This document shows, piece by piece, positions 1 to 6,033 of a stretch of DNA of 7,376 nucleotides. The notes beneath the pieces were generated by a model, which did not search any database, was not told the DNA's origin, and saw only the letters and a program-made list of their open reading frames with translations. How positions within the stretch are numbered: position 1 is the first letter of the stretch; every line of letters begins with the position of its first letter. Where the stretch lies: assembly GCA_009705185.1 (NCBI GenBank), contig WLCS01000044.1, positions 1 to 7,376 of the forward strand, read 5' to 3'. The stretch comes from Actinomycetota bacterium (GTDB lineage: Bacteria > Actinomycetota > Actinomycetes > Nanopelagicales > Nanopelagicaceae). The translations under genes and the position numbers were made by a program.

Positions 1-1317
1 ATCCAGAATCTTCATCACTTGTGCGCCATCTAAATCTGGTCGAATTTTAGAGAGCTCTTCTTCCTCTGCAAGTTTTGCGATGCGCGCTTCAAGGCTGTCG
101 TACGTGCGGGCCAAACGATCGGCTTTCTTTGCATTACGTGTCGTGCAATCAGCGCGTGTTAATACGTGCAAATGTACGAGTAAATCACCGGCATCGCGCA
201 CGTAGCGCCGTACAGCGGAGTCGGTCCACTCACCATCTCCGTACCCGTGAAAACGTAGATGAAGTGCGACGAGTGTTTCAACAGCATCAGTGGTGTCGTT
301 ATCAAATCTCAACGCTTTCATGCGCGCTTTAGCTAAGCGTGCTCCCACAACTTCGTGGTGATGAAATGAAACTCCGCCGCCTTCAACAAGATTACGAGTT
401 TTTGGTTTTCCAATATCGTGCAAGAGAGATGCAAGACGAATTACAAGGTTTGGTCCACCTAGTCGCTCTTCTTGCGAAATTGCTTGCTCTAATACCGTGA
501 TTGAATGTTCATAAACATCTTTGTGGTGGTGGTGTTCATCAATTTCAAGTCTTAACTTTGGAATTTCTGGAAGCACAAGTGCTGCAAGACCAGTATCTAC
601 CAAAATGGTAATTCCAAGTCTTGGGTTATTAGACATCAATAATTTTGTAAACTCTTCGCGAACTCGTTCTGCAGAAATAATTGAAATACGAGATGCCATT
701 GCCTGCATTGCAGAAACCACATCTTCATCAAGTTCGAAATTCAGTTGACTTGCAAAACGTGCCGCGCGCATCATGCGCAGTGGGTCATCTGAAAATGATT
801 GTTCGGCTCGAACAGGTGTGCGCAGAACTCTTTTCGTAAGATCTTCAATTCCGCCAAAAGGATCAATGAATTCTGGTGACGGAGTTGTAAGCTCTAAAGC
901 CATTGCATTAACTGTGAAGTCGCGTCGCGAGAGATCGCCAATGATTGTGTCACCAAATTCAACATCTGGTTTACGAGAATCTTCTTCATACTTCTCTGTT
1001 CGATAGGTTGTTACTTCAACGGTTGTATCTCCACGTTTTCCAGCAACAGTTCCGAAAACAATTCCTGTATCCCACACGTTATCTGCCCATGATTTAAGAA
1101 TTTTCTTAGTTTCATGTGGGTGCGCATCTGTTGTGAAATCTAAATCATTTCCAAGTCTTCCAAGAATTGCATCGCGCACCGGCCCGCCAACGAGAGCAAG
1201 ACGAAAACCCTTCTCTTTAAATTCTCGAGCGAGAGAGGATGCCAGGGGAGCCTTTTCAATGAGGGCTTGAATGGCTAGTTCGCCTGCCGCCCCTAAATTG
1301 CTCTTCTTTGCGCTCAC
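1..1317 (-). CDS. cca: CCA tRNA nucleotidyltransferase, C-terminus cut by window edge
   Basis: Adds or repairs the 3'-terminal CCA of tRNAs from CTP and ATP in the cytoplasm. I translated the reverse strand by hand: it is open for 439 codons from a GTG at 1317 to base 1, with no stop. The class II nucleotidyltransferase head shows GGPVRD (residues 44-49), the metal-binding pair D58/D60 (NDLDF), RRDFTVNAMAL (131-141), DPFGGIEDL (152-160) and the nucleotide-selecting stretch DDPLRMMRAARF (177-188). An HD domain follows, with a His cluster at 262-265, HDIGKP (300-305) and HH at 320-321. This two-domain form is the actinobacterial type (pcnA in Mycobacterium). Family members usually run about 470-490 residues, so roughly 30-50 codons lie off the left edge. 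GTG is chosen because an in-frame TAA lies shortly upstream and no ATG intervenes before the conserved region. It is divergent from the NUDIX gene, as in mycobacteria. Confidence 0.95.
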   Translation of the reverse strand, partial: MSAKKSNLGAAGELAIQALIEKAPLASSLAREFKEKGFRLALVGGPVRDAILGRLGNDLDFTTDAHPHETKKILKSWADNVWDTGIVFGTVAGKRGDTTVEVTTYRTEKYEEDSRKPDVEFGDTIIGDLSRRDFTVNAMALELTTPSPEFIDPFGGIEDLTKRVLRTPVRAEQSFSDDPLRMMRAARFASQLNFELDEDVVSAMQAMASRISIISAERVREEFTKLLMSNNPRLGITILVDTGLAALVLPEIPKLRLEIDEHHHHKDVYEHSITVLEQAISQEERLGGPNLVIRLASLLHDIGKPKTRNLVEGGGVSFHHHEVVGARLAKARMKALRFDNDTTDAVETLVALHLRFHGYGDGEWTDSAVRRYVRDAGDLLVHLHVLTRADCTTRNAKKADRLARTYDSLEARIAKLAEEEELSKIRPDLDGAQVMKILD

Positions 1318-1325
1318 AATAGATA

Positions 1326-1331
1326 AGACTA
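1326..1331 (-). promoter_or_regulatory. Possible -10 box for cca (leaderless or near-leaderless)
   Basis: On the minus strand the hexamer TAGTCT (TANNNT) lies 8 nt before the GTG start of cca. A transcript starting 7-9 nt after the box would begin at or next to the start codon. There is no Shine-Dalgarno sequence close to the GTG, and no convincing -35 box. TANNNT is a weak pattern that occurs often by chance, so this rests mainly on position. Confidence 0.4.
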
Positions 1332-1337
1332 GTCGCG

Positions 1338-1343
1338 TACTCT
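1338..1343 (+). promoter_or_regulatory. Possible -10 box for the NUDIX-DUF6049-murJ block
   Basis: TACTCT (TANNNT) lies 6 nt before the ATG at 1350, so a start site 7 nt downstream would coincide with the A of the start codon and give a leaderless message. The stretch before the ATG is pyrimidine-rich (TCTCTT) and has no ribosome binding site. No good -35 element is visible at the right distance. The box lies in the 32-bp gap it shares with the divergent cca promoter, so the two may compete for RNA polymerase. Confidence 0.45.
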
Positions 1344-1349
1344 TCTCTT

Positions 1350-1946
1350 ATGACCCCGGCACCTAGTGCGGGCAGCGAAGGTACGAAGAAAAAGCGTAGG
1401 CGCAGGCGCCCTGCTAATCGCTCCCCACAAAATATTGATTCCACCACCCCTTCTACAACGCAACCCGAACGTAAAAAGAAGGCACCCGCAAAGCAGCCGT
1501 ATGCAAAACGCGTTGATGAGGTGAGTGCGGGCGGGCTCGTTGTGGATGCAACAGGAAAGCTTGGTCTATTAATTGGCCGTCGCGATCTTAAAGATGCAAC
1601 TGGAAAAAGAATTTTATGGTCTCTTCCTAAAGGACATATTGAAGATGGCGAAACTCCAGAAGAGGCTGCACTAAGAGAAGTGCAAGAAGAAACAGGAATT
1701 GTTTCAATTATTGAAAAATCTCTGGGTGTTATTGATTTCTGGTTTATGGCTGGCGGGAAACGTATTCACAAAACAGTTCATCACTATCTCTTTAGAGAAA
1801 ACGGTGGTGTTCTTGCGCCACAAGAAAGTGAAGTGGATGAGGTTGCTTGGTTCCCGCTTTCAGAAATTGTAGATCGGCTTGCATATCCCGATGAAAAGAA
1901 GTTGATTGCTCGCACCAATGCCTCAGAAGAGTTGGCTGCGCTATGA
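1350..1946 (+). CDS. NUDIX hydrolase (MutT4-like by synteny)
   Basis: A cytoplasmic hydrolase of nucleoside-diphosphate-linked substrates; the exact substrate cannot be read from sequence. Of 198 residues, the NUDIX box is complete and canonical: G95, E101, R109-E110-V111, E113-E114, G116-I117, matching GX5EX7REUXEEXGU. The fold begins near residue 55 (EVSAGGLVV) and ends near 190. The first 50 residues are disordered-looking and strongly basic (KKKRRRRR at 13-20, RKKK at 41-44), which I recall as common in actinobacterial relatives at this locus. Position between divergent cca and the DUF6049 gene matches mycobacterial mutT4 (Rv3908), supporting orthology, although the protein here is about 50 residues shorter. 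The stop overlaps the next start in ATGA (4 bp), implying translational coupling. ATG 1350 is taken because it gives the full basic tail and follows a promoter-like box; a start further inside would still leave the domain whole. Confidence 0.93.
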   Translation: MTPAPSAGSEGTKKKRRRRRPANRSPQNIDSTTPSTTQPERKKKAPAKQPYAKRVDEVSAGGLVVDATGKLGLLIGRRDLKDATGKRILWSLPKGHIEDGETPEEAALREVQEETGIVSIIEKSLGVIDFWFMAGGKRIHKTVHHYLFRENGGVLAPQESEVDEVAWFPLSEIVDRLAYPDEKKLIARTNASEELAAL

Positions 1947-3043
1947 AAAAAATTTCGTTAGCACTTTTATTCATTTTGGGATTCTCGATGCCAAGTGCTT
2001 CAGCGGATTCACCAGTGGTAAGAATTACCGATAGACCACATGTTAATTTCGTCGGTACTTTTGTTGATAATGAACTAGCAACATCACTTCTTCCAAGTGG
2101 TCGACTCGGGGCTTTAGTTTCTTCAATCAGTAATACAAGAAAAACATGGGTGATTGATCCTGCGCTTGTAGATGAAGTTACGCTTATGGCAACTGGTTAC
2201 GTGTTTGATAAGAAAGAGGATAAAGAAGGACAACAAGCTGCCAAAAATTGGTTAGAGCGGTTGAAGTTTTCAGTTGGTAATAGTCCTGTAATCGCACTTC
2301 CATACGGAAATCCAGATCAAACACTTGCAAAGCGTCTAGCTCCAAGTGAACTTCGTTTCTATTCTGCTTATAGTAAAACGCGTCTAGAGGCTCAACTTGG
2401 TCGCGCAGTAACAACTGAAAATGGTTGGGGTAAAGGAGTTTCACGCCTTAGTTATCCGCTTAAAGCACTGTATTCAAAGAATCGTCAGACTCTTACTGGT
2501 CTTTCTTCGCTCACTTCCGCGCAAGAAGTATTGGATTTACGTGCACATTTAGCAAAGGTGATGAACCCGGCGCTTGATAAAAAGAACCGTTCAGTCTTTT
2601 CTTATTCTGCCGCTGTTGCAGTCAAGAAAGTTTCTTCCAAACTTCGGGTAAGTACTGGCCGTTATCAATTAACTTCAAAGACTTCTAAAGTTCCCGTCAC
2701 GCTAATAAATAACTTTGACACTCCCACTGTTGTTAACTTATCTCTCATTCCTCAGAATTCTAGAATGCAACTTGAGAACGTGAATAGCGTCAAACTTGCT
2801 GCTAAATCTAGACAGCAGCTAAGCATTGAGATTGACGTTATTGCTCCAGGATCCACAATCGTTTTCGCACAATTTATGAATTCCAAAGGTCAGCTGGTTG
2901 GTGAGCAAACCAAACTCAATTTGACGGCGACAATTATTGATTCCCGTGTTGCTTGGTTTACAACCGGAGCGGCAGTGCTACTTTTCATTGGTGCAATAAC
3001 ACAATCTGTCAGAAGAATCCGAAGGGGTCGTAATGAAAAATAA
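1943..3043 (+). CDS. Secreted, membrane-anchored DUF6049 family protein, short form
   Basis: Function unknown; the family is a constant neighbour of murJ in actinobacteria, which suggests a role in envelope assembly (inference). Of 366 residues, 1-21 form a Sec signal peptide (Lys2-Lys3, hydrophobic core 4-14, ASA at 19-21, cleavage likely before D22). Family-like blocks are TWVIDPAL (68-75), a WLERL helix (103-107) and VIALPYGNPD (116-125). Residues about 235-332 look like an all-beta, Ig-like domain (VSTGRYQLTSKTSKVPVTL near 236-254). A transmembrane helix at about 336-353 is followed by a basic tail (RRIRRGR), so the protein should face outward with its C-terminus inside. Most family members I know are near 700 residues; the middle part appears to be missing here, with no sign of frameshift. 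It overlaps the NUDIX gene by 4 bp and murJ by 11 bp. Family assignment is from remembered motifs and synteny. Confidence 0.82.
   Translation: MKKISLALLFILGFSMPSASADSPVVRITDRPHVNFVGTFVDNELATSLLPSGRLGALVSSISNTRKTWVIDPALVDEVTLMATGYVFDKKEDKEGQQAAKNWLERLKFSVGNSPVIALPYGNPDQTLAKRLAPSELRFYSAYSKTRLEAQLGRAVTTENGWGKGVSRLSYPLKALYSKNRQTLTGLSSLTSAQEVLDLRAHLAKVMNPALDKKNRSVFSYSAAVAVKKVSSKLRVSTGRYQLTSKTSKVPVTLINNFDTPTVVNLSLIPQNSRMQLENVNSVKLAAKSRQQLSIEIDVIAPGSTIVFAQFMNSKGQLVGEQTKLNLTATIIDSRVAWFTTGAAVLLFIGAITQSVRRIRRGRNEK
3021..3027 (+). promoter_or_regulatory. Ribosome binding site of murJ inside the DUF6049 gene
   Basis: GAAGGGG sits 5 nt before the ATG at 3033, within the last codons of the upstream gene. 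It supports ATG 3033 over the later Met13 as the murJ start, and with the 11-bp gene overlap suggests coupled translation. Confidence 0.55.
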
Positions 3044-4667
3044 CGAACTCTTTCGCGCTTCAGGAATTATGGCGATTGGGACAATTCTTTCTAGAATAAC
3101 TGGCTTTATCCGGGCACTTCTTGCAGTTGCAGTATTAGGCACCGCACTCTTGGCAGATACATTTAACGTCGCAAATACAATGCCGAACATTCTTTACAAT
3201 CTATTAGTTGGTGGCGCACTCACCGCAATTTTTGTTCCGCAACTTGTTCGATCATTCTCTGATGACGATGGTGGTCACGGTTTTGCATCACGTCTTGTCA
3301 CCACAATTTCTCTGATTCTTTTAGGGTTGGTTGCTGTAGGAGTTTTATTTGCTCCAGCGCTAGTGCGTTTATATGCCCCAGAGTTCTCTACCGCCGGTTT
3401 TGAAACCGAACAGCAAATTGCTGTTGCATTTACTCGTTACTGTCTACCGCAAATCTTTTTCTTAGGTTTATTTACAATGTTGGGCCAAGTAGCTAATGCG
3501 CGCGGTTCATTTGCACCTCTCATGTGGGCGCCAATCGCTAACAATCTTGTAGTAATAGTTGTATTTGCGGCGATGCTTATAGCTGAACGTTCTTTGGCCA
3601 TTGGCACTATCACTGACCTGCAGGTTCAACTATTGGGTTGGGGTACAACGCTTGGAGTTGTTGTGCAGGCGCTCATTTTGATTCCTGTTGTGAAGCGATC
3701 AGGTATTCATCTGCGCCCAATGTTCGGCGTTCAAGGTTTAGGTAAATCATTCGGGTTAGCTGGCTGGACTCTTGTCTACGTTCTTATCTCCCAGCTTGGT
3801 TATTTGGTAACCGTCAATGTCGCCACAAGTGCGGCAGTCAGAAGTGCGCAAGCTGGAGTAACCACCGGTGTTGGTTTTACTCCATTTACTAGCGCTTACT
3901 ACATCATGTTGCTTCCGTACTCGATAGTCACGATTTCAATTGTTACCGCGCTTCTGCCTCATCTTTCAAAATTGGCGATAGAACACAACGTCGATGAGGT
4001 GCGTAAACAGTTGATACGGGCTATTCGAATGGTGGGCGTAGTAACTGTTCCTAGCGCGGTTGCGCTGCTTTTCTTTGGTCCCCTCATGACACAAACTTTA
4101 TATTTAGGAATTTCTCTCGAAGATGCCAGATACATTGGCTTTGTTCTCTCAGCTCTTAGTCTTGGCTTGGTTGCATTCTCAATCAATCTCATTCTTATTC
4201 GTGGGTTTAACGCGTTTGAAGATACAAAAACTCAAGTGATCTCAATTCTGATTATTAATATTATTTCTGTTGCGCTCTCATATCTATTTCTAGCGACTTT
4301 AGAAAGTGATTGGGTAACAGTCGGTCTTGGAGTCGCATTTTCTGTTAGTTACATCGTTGGATTGTTTATCACTATCTCTTTATTGAAAAAACATATTGGC
4401 CGCTTGCAAGTTGCAGAGTTTGCCTTCCAGCACGGGCGCTTATTAGTTGCATCCCTTATTGGCATGGTCCCGTTCTTGATAATTTCAATTATTTTCAACT
4501 GGTCATATGACGACGCTTCTCTGATTCTGCGTGCGGCGCGCTTGGCGCTGCTTTTAGGTGGAAGTGGTCTGGGCTATCTCTTTGCAGCAAAAGCGTTAAA
4601 AGTGAGTGAAATCGCAGGTCTTAAAGGCTTCGCCACGTCTGTTTTGCGACGTCGTCGCAAGAAGTAA
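3033..4667 (+). CDS. murJ: Lipid II flippase MurJ (MviN), lacking C-terminal pseudokinase
   Basis: An inner-membrane flippase of the MOP exporter superfamily that moves the peptidoglycan precursor lipid II to the outer face. The 544-residue protein is hydrophobic throughout, with a pattern fitting about 14 transmembrane helices. The N-terminal signature is clear: SRITGFIR places R21 and R27 at the positions of E. coli R18 and R24, ADTFNVANTMPN (41-52) places D42 at E. coli D39, and LLVGGALTAIFVPQL follows. Y55 stands where E. coli has R52. The protein ends soon after the last helix in a basic tail (VLRRRRKK). Mycobacterial MviN is far longer, with an intracellular pseudokinase and an extracellular domain; both are absent, and the size is that of the bare transporter. 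It is the last gene of the overlapping NUDIX-DUF6049-murJ block. The next gene is trxB after only 27 bp, so sigM and its anti-sigma gene, found here in mycobacteria, are missing. Confidence 0.95.
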   Translation: MKNNELFRASGIMAIGTILSRITGFIRALLAVAVLGTALLADTFNVANTMPNILYNLLVGGALTAIFVPQLVRSFSDDDGGHGFASRLVTTISLILLGLVAVGVLFAPALVRLYAPEFSTAGFETEQQIAVAFTRYCLPQIFFLGLFTMLGQVANARGSFAPLMWAPIANNLVVIVVFAAMLIAERSLAIGTITDLQVQLLGWGTTLGVVVQALILIPVVKRSGIHLRPMFGVQGLGKSFGLAGWTLVYVLISQLGYLVTVNVATSAAVRSAQAGVTTGVGFTPFTSAYYIMLLPYSIVTISIVTALLPHLSKLAIEHNVDEVRKQLIRAIRMVGVVTVPSAVALLFFGPLMTQTLYLGISLEDARYIGFVLSALSLGLVAFSINLILIRGFNAFEDTKTQVISILIINIISVALSYLFLATLESDWVTVGLGVAFSVSYIVGLFITISLLKKHIGRLQVAEFAFQHGRLLVASLIGMVPFLIISIIFNWSYDDASLILRAARLALLLGGSGLGYLFAAKALKVSEIAGLKGFATSVLRRRRKK

Positions 4668-4682
4668 AACTACCGAGCGCGA

Positions 4683-4688
4683 TATTCT
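4683..4688 (+). promoter_or_regulatory. Possible -10 box for trxB (leaderless)
   Basis: TATTCT (TANNNT) ends 6 nt before the trxB ATG at 4695, the same spacing as at the NUDIX gene. The intervening CATCTC is pyrimidine-rich and has no ribosome binding site, so a transcript starting on the A of the ATG would explain initiation. No convincing -35 box is visible. It lies in the 27-bp gap after murJ and would let trxB be expressed separately from the flippase block. Confidence 0.45.
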
Positions 4689-4694
4689 CATCTC

Positions 4695-5624
4695 ATGAGC
4701 ACTGATGTTCGCGAAGTTGTCATTGTTGGTTCAGGTCCAGCTGGTTACACAGCTGCCATTTATGCTGCGCGAGCACAGTTAAATCCTGTTATTTACGAAG
4801 GTTCCGTCACTGCTGGTGGCGCACTTATGAACACCACTGAAGTTGAAAACTTTCCAGGATTTATCGATGGAATCATGGGGCCAGATCTCATGGACAACAT
4901 GCGAAAACAAGCAAAACGCTTTGGTGCCGAACTCATTACCGATGATGTTGTTGAAATGGATCTCACAGGCGAGATTAAAATTATTAAAGACGGTTCAGGA
5001 AATACTGTCAAAGCTAAATCTGTCATTCTCGCTATGGGTTCTGCCTATCGTGAAATCGGTTTAGAGAACGAAAAGCGTCTCTCTGGCCGCGGAGTCTCAT
5101 GGTGTGCAACATGTGATGGTTTCTTCTTCAGAGACCAAACAATTGCAGTAGTTGGTGGTGGAGATTCAGCAGTAGAGGAAGCAACATTCCTCACAAAGTT
5201 TGCTAGCAAAGTTGTGCTGATTCATCGCCGCGGCGAGCTTCGTGCTTCGAAAATTATGCAAGAGCGTGCATTTGCGAATCCAAAGTTGGAAATGTTGTGG
5301 GATACCGAAGTAATTGATGTATTAGGGGCAGAGAAAGTAGAAGCTCTCGAACTTCGCAATACAAAAACAGGCGAGGTTTCCCGTCGCGATTTCACTGGTC
5401 TCTTTGTTGCTATTGGGCATATTCCACGTTCAGAACTTGTTACATCTTCTGTAACTCTCGATAACGAGGGTTATGTAAAAGTTGAGGGCCGCTCAACTCG
5501 CACCAATATCTCTGGAGTTTTTGCATGTGGCGACTTGGTAGATCACACCTATCGCCAAGCAATTACTGCAGCAGGTTCTGGGTGTCAGGCAGCCCTAGAC
5601 GCTGAAAAATTCTTATCCCACTAG
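4695..5624 (+). CDS. trxB: Thioredoxin-disulfide reductase
   Basis: An FAD flavoenzyme that passes electrons from NADPH to thioredoxin, encoded just downstream. The 309 residues are a normal length for the low-molecular-weight bacterial type. Visible elements in order: the FAD dinucleotide fold GSGPAG (12-17), the redox-active pair C137-A-T-C140 followed by D141, the NADPH fold GGGDSA (154-159), HRR (177-179), which binds the 2'-phosphate and so points to NADPH, and the C-terminal FAD motif GVFACGDLVD (274-283), followed by YRQAITAAGSG (286-296). All catalytic residues are present. It lies 27 bp after murJ and 57 bp before trxA, the arrangement known from mycobacteria and streptomycetes. ATG 4695 gives the expected short N-terminus before the first beta strand. 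There is no Shine-Dalgarno sequence; a TATTCT box directly upstream suggests leaderless expression. Confidence 0.97.
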   Translation: MSTDVREVVIVGSGPAGYTAAIYAARAQLNPVIYEGSVTAGGALMNTTEVENFPGFIDGIMGPDLMDNMRKQAKRFGAELITDDVVEMDLTGEIKIIKDGSGNTVKAKSVILAMGSAYREIGLENEKRLSGRGVSWCATCDGFFFRDQTIAVVGGGDSAVEEATFLTKFASKVVLIHRRGELRASKIMQERAFANPKLEMLWDTEVIDVLGAEKVEALELRNTKTGEVSRRDFTGLFVAIGHIPRSELVTSSVTLDNEGYVKVEGRSTRTNISGVFACGDLVDHTYRQAITAAGSGCQAALDAEKFLSH

Positions 5625-5628
5625 TAAC

Positions 5629-5656
5629 CTCGCCTCTATAAACCGTTATAGACGAG
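5629..5656 (+). promoter_or_regulatory. Interrupted palindrome/hairpin between trxB and trxA
   Basis: The arms TCTATAA (5635-5641) and TTATAGA (5646-5652) are perfect inverted repeats around ACCG. Outer arms CTCG (5629-5632) and CGAG (5653-5656) extend the stem, leaving two unpaired C at 5633-5634, for 11 pairs in all. It is not followed by a T-run but by a purine-rich leader (AGAAAAGAAAAA), so a standard intrinsic terminator is unlikely. It could be an operator, an mRNA 5' hairpin ahead of trxA or a processing site. An overlapping TAACCT (5625-5630) could serve as a -10 box for trxA; that is speculative. Confidence 0.5.
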
Positions 5657-5671
5657 ATAGAAAAGAAAAAT

Positions 5672-5676
5672 AGGAG
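5672..5676 (+). promoter_or_regulatory. Ribosome binding site of trxA
   Basis: AGGAG lies 5 nt before the ATG at 5682, at the end of a purine-rich leader. It is the clearest Shine-Dalgarno sequence in the window and contrasts with the bare starts of the NUDIX gene and trxB, implying that trxA is translated from a message with a leader. Confidence 0.75.
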
Positions 5677-5681
5677 TAGCA

Positions 5682-6005
5682 ATGAGCGCACCAACGAAGG
5701 TCACAGCGGCAGATTTCGACGCAGTAGTTCTTAAGAGCAGTACGCCTGTTCTTGTTGATTTTTGGGCTGAATGGTGTGGACCATGTCGCGCAATTGCTCC
5801 AATTCTTGATGACATCGCCGCAGAACATGGCGATAAGTTAAAGATTGTAAAACTTAATACAGATGAAGAATCTGCAATTGCAATTAAGTACGGAGTGACA
5901 TCGATTCCAATGCTTAATGTGTACGTCAATGGCGAAGTTGTAAAAACAATTATTGGCGCAAAGCCAAAGCCAGCTCTTCTTAAAGAGCTTGAAGGCTTCA
6001 TTTAA
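5682..6005 (+). CDS. trxA: Thioredoxin
   Basis: A small cytoplasmic dithiol protein that reduces disulfides in client enzymes such as ribonucleotide reductase, and is itself reduced by the TrxB encoded upstream. Its 107 residues match the family. The active site is W31-C32-G33-P34-C35 in the context VDFWAEWCGPCRAIAP, the buried acid is D26, and the cis-proline is P76 (SIPM). The C-terminal strand and helix (NVYVNGEVVKTIIGAKPKPALL) are typical. One departure is M77 after the cis-proline, where most thioredoxins have Thr; the neighbouring N79 is also less usual than a hydrophobic residue. Both face the substrate groove side in known structures, so client preference may differ slightly (inference). 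The start at 5682 is fixed by a good AGGAG 5 nt upstream. The gene follows trxB by 57 bp and precedes the cwlM-like gene by 28 bp, so all three may share transcripts. Confidence 0.97.
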   Translation: MSAPTKVTAADFDAVVLKSSTPVLVDFWAEWCGPCRAIAPILDDIAAEHGDKLKIVKLNTDEESAIAIKYGVTSIPMLNVYVNGEVVKTIIGAKPKPALLKELEGFI

Positions 6006-6009
6006 TTAA

Positions 6010-6026
6010 TCTTCTTAGCGGAAGAG
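6010..6026 (+). promoter_or_regulatory. Ribosome binding site of the cwlM-like gene within a small hairpin
   Basis: GGAAGAG (6020-6026) is the likely ribosome binding site, 7 nt before ATG 6034. TCTTC at 6010-6014 can pair with GAAGA at 6021-6025 around a 6-nt loop, covering most of that site. The 5-bp stem is weak and may be chance. Confidence 0.35.
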
Positions 6027-6033
6027 AATTATT

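Noticed and set aside
75..1006. Plus-strand open frames inside the cca region (75-332, 521-748, 773-1006)
   Set aside because: The minus strand encodes a continuous CCA-adding enzyme with all motifs; these are antisense shadows.
1256..1447. Minus-strand open frame of 63 codons across the cca/NUDIX start region
   Set aside because: It overlaps both well-supported genes in another frame, has no recognisable motif and would cover the divergent gap.
3195..3200. Tyr55 of MurJ in place of E. coli Arg52 as a loss of function
   Set aside because: From memory, actinobacterial MurJ proteins commonly differ at this position, and the other key residues (R21, R27, D42) are present.
5636..6001. Minus-strand open frame of 121 codons opposite trxA
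   Set aside because: It mirrors the codon pattern of trxA, which has full family motifs and a good ribosome binding site; the antisense product resembles nothing.
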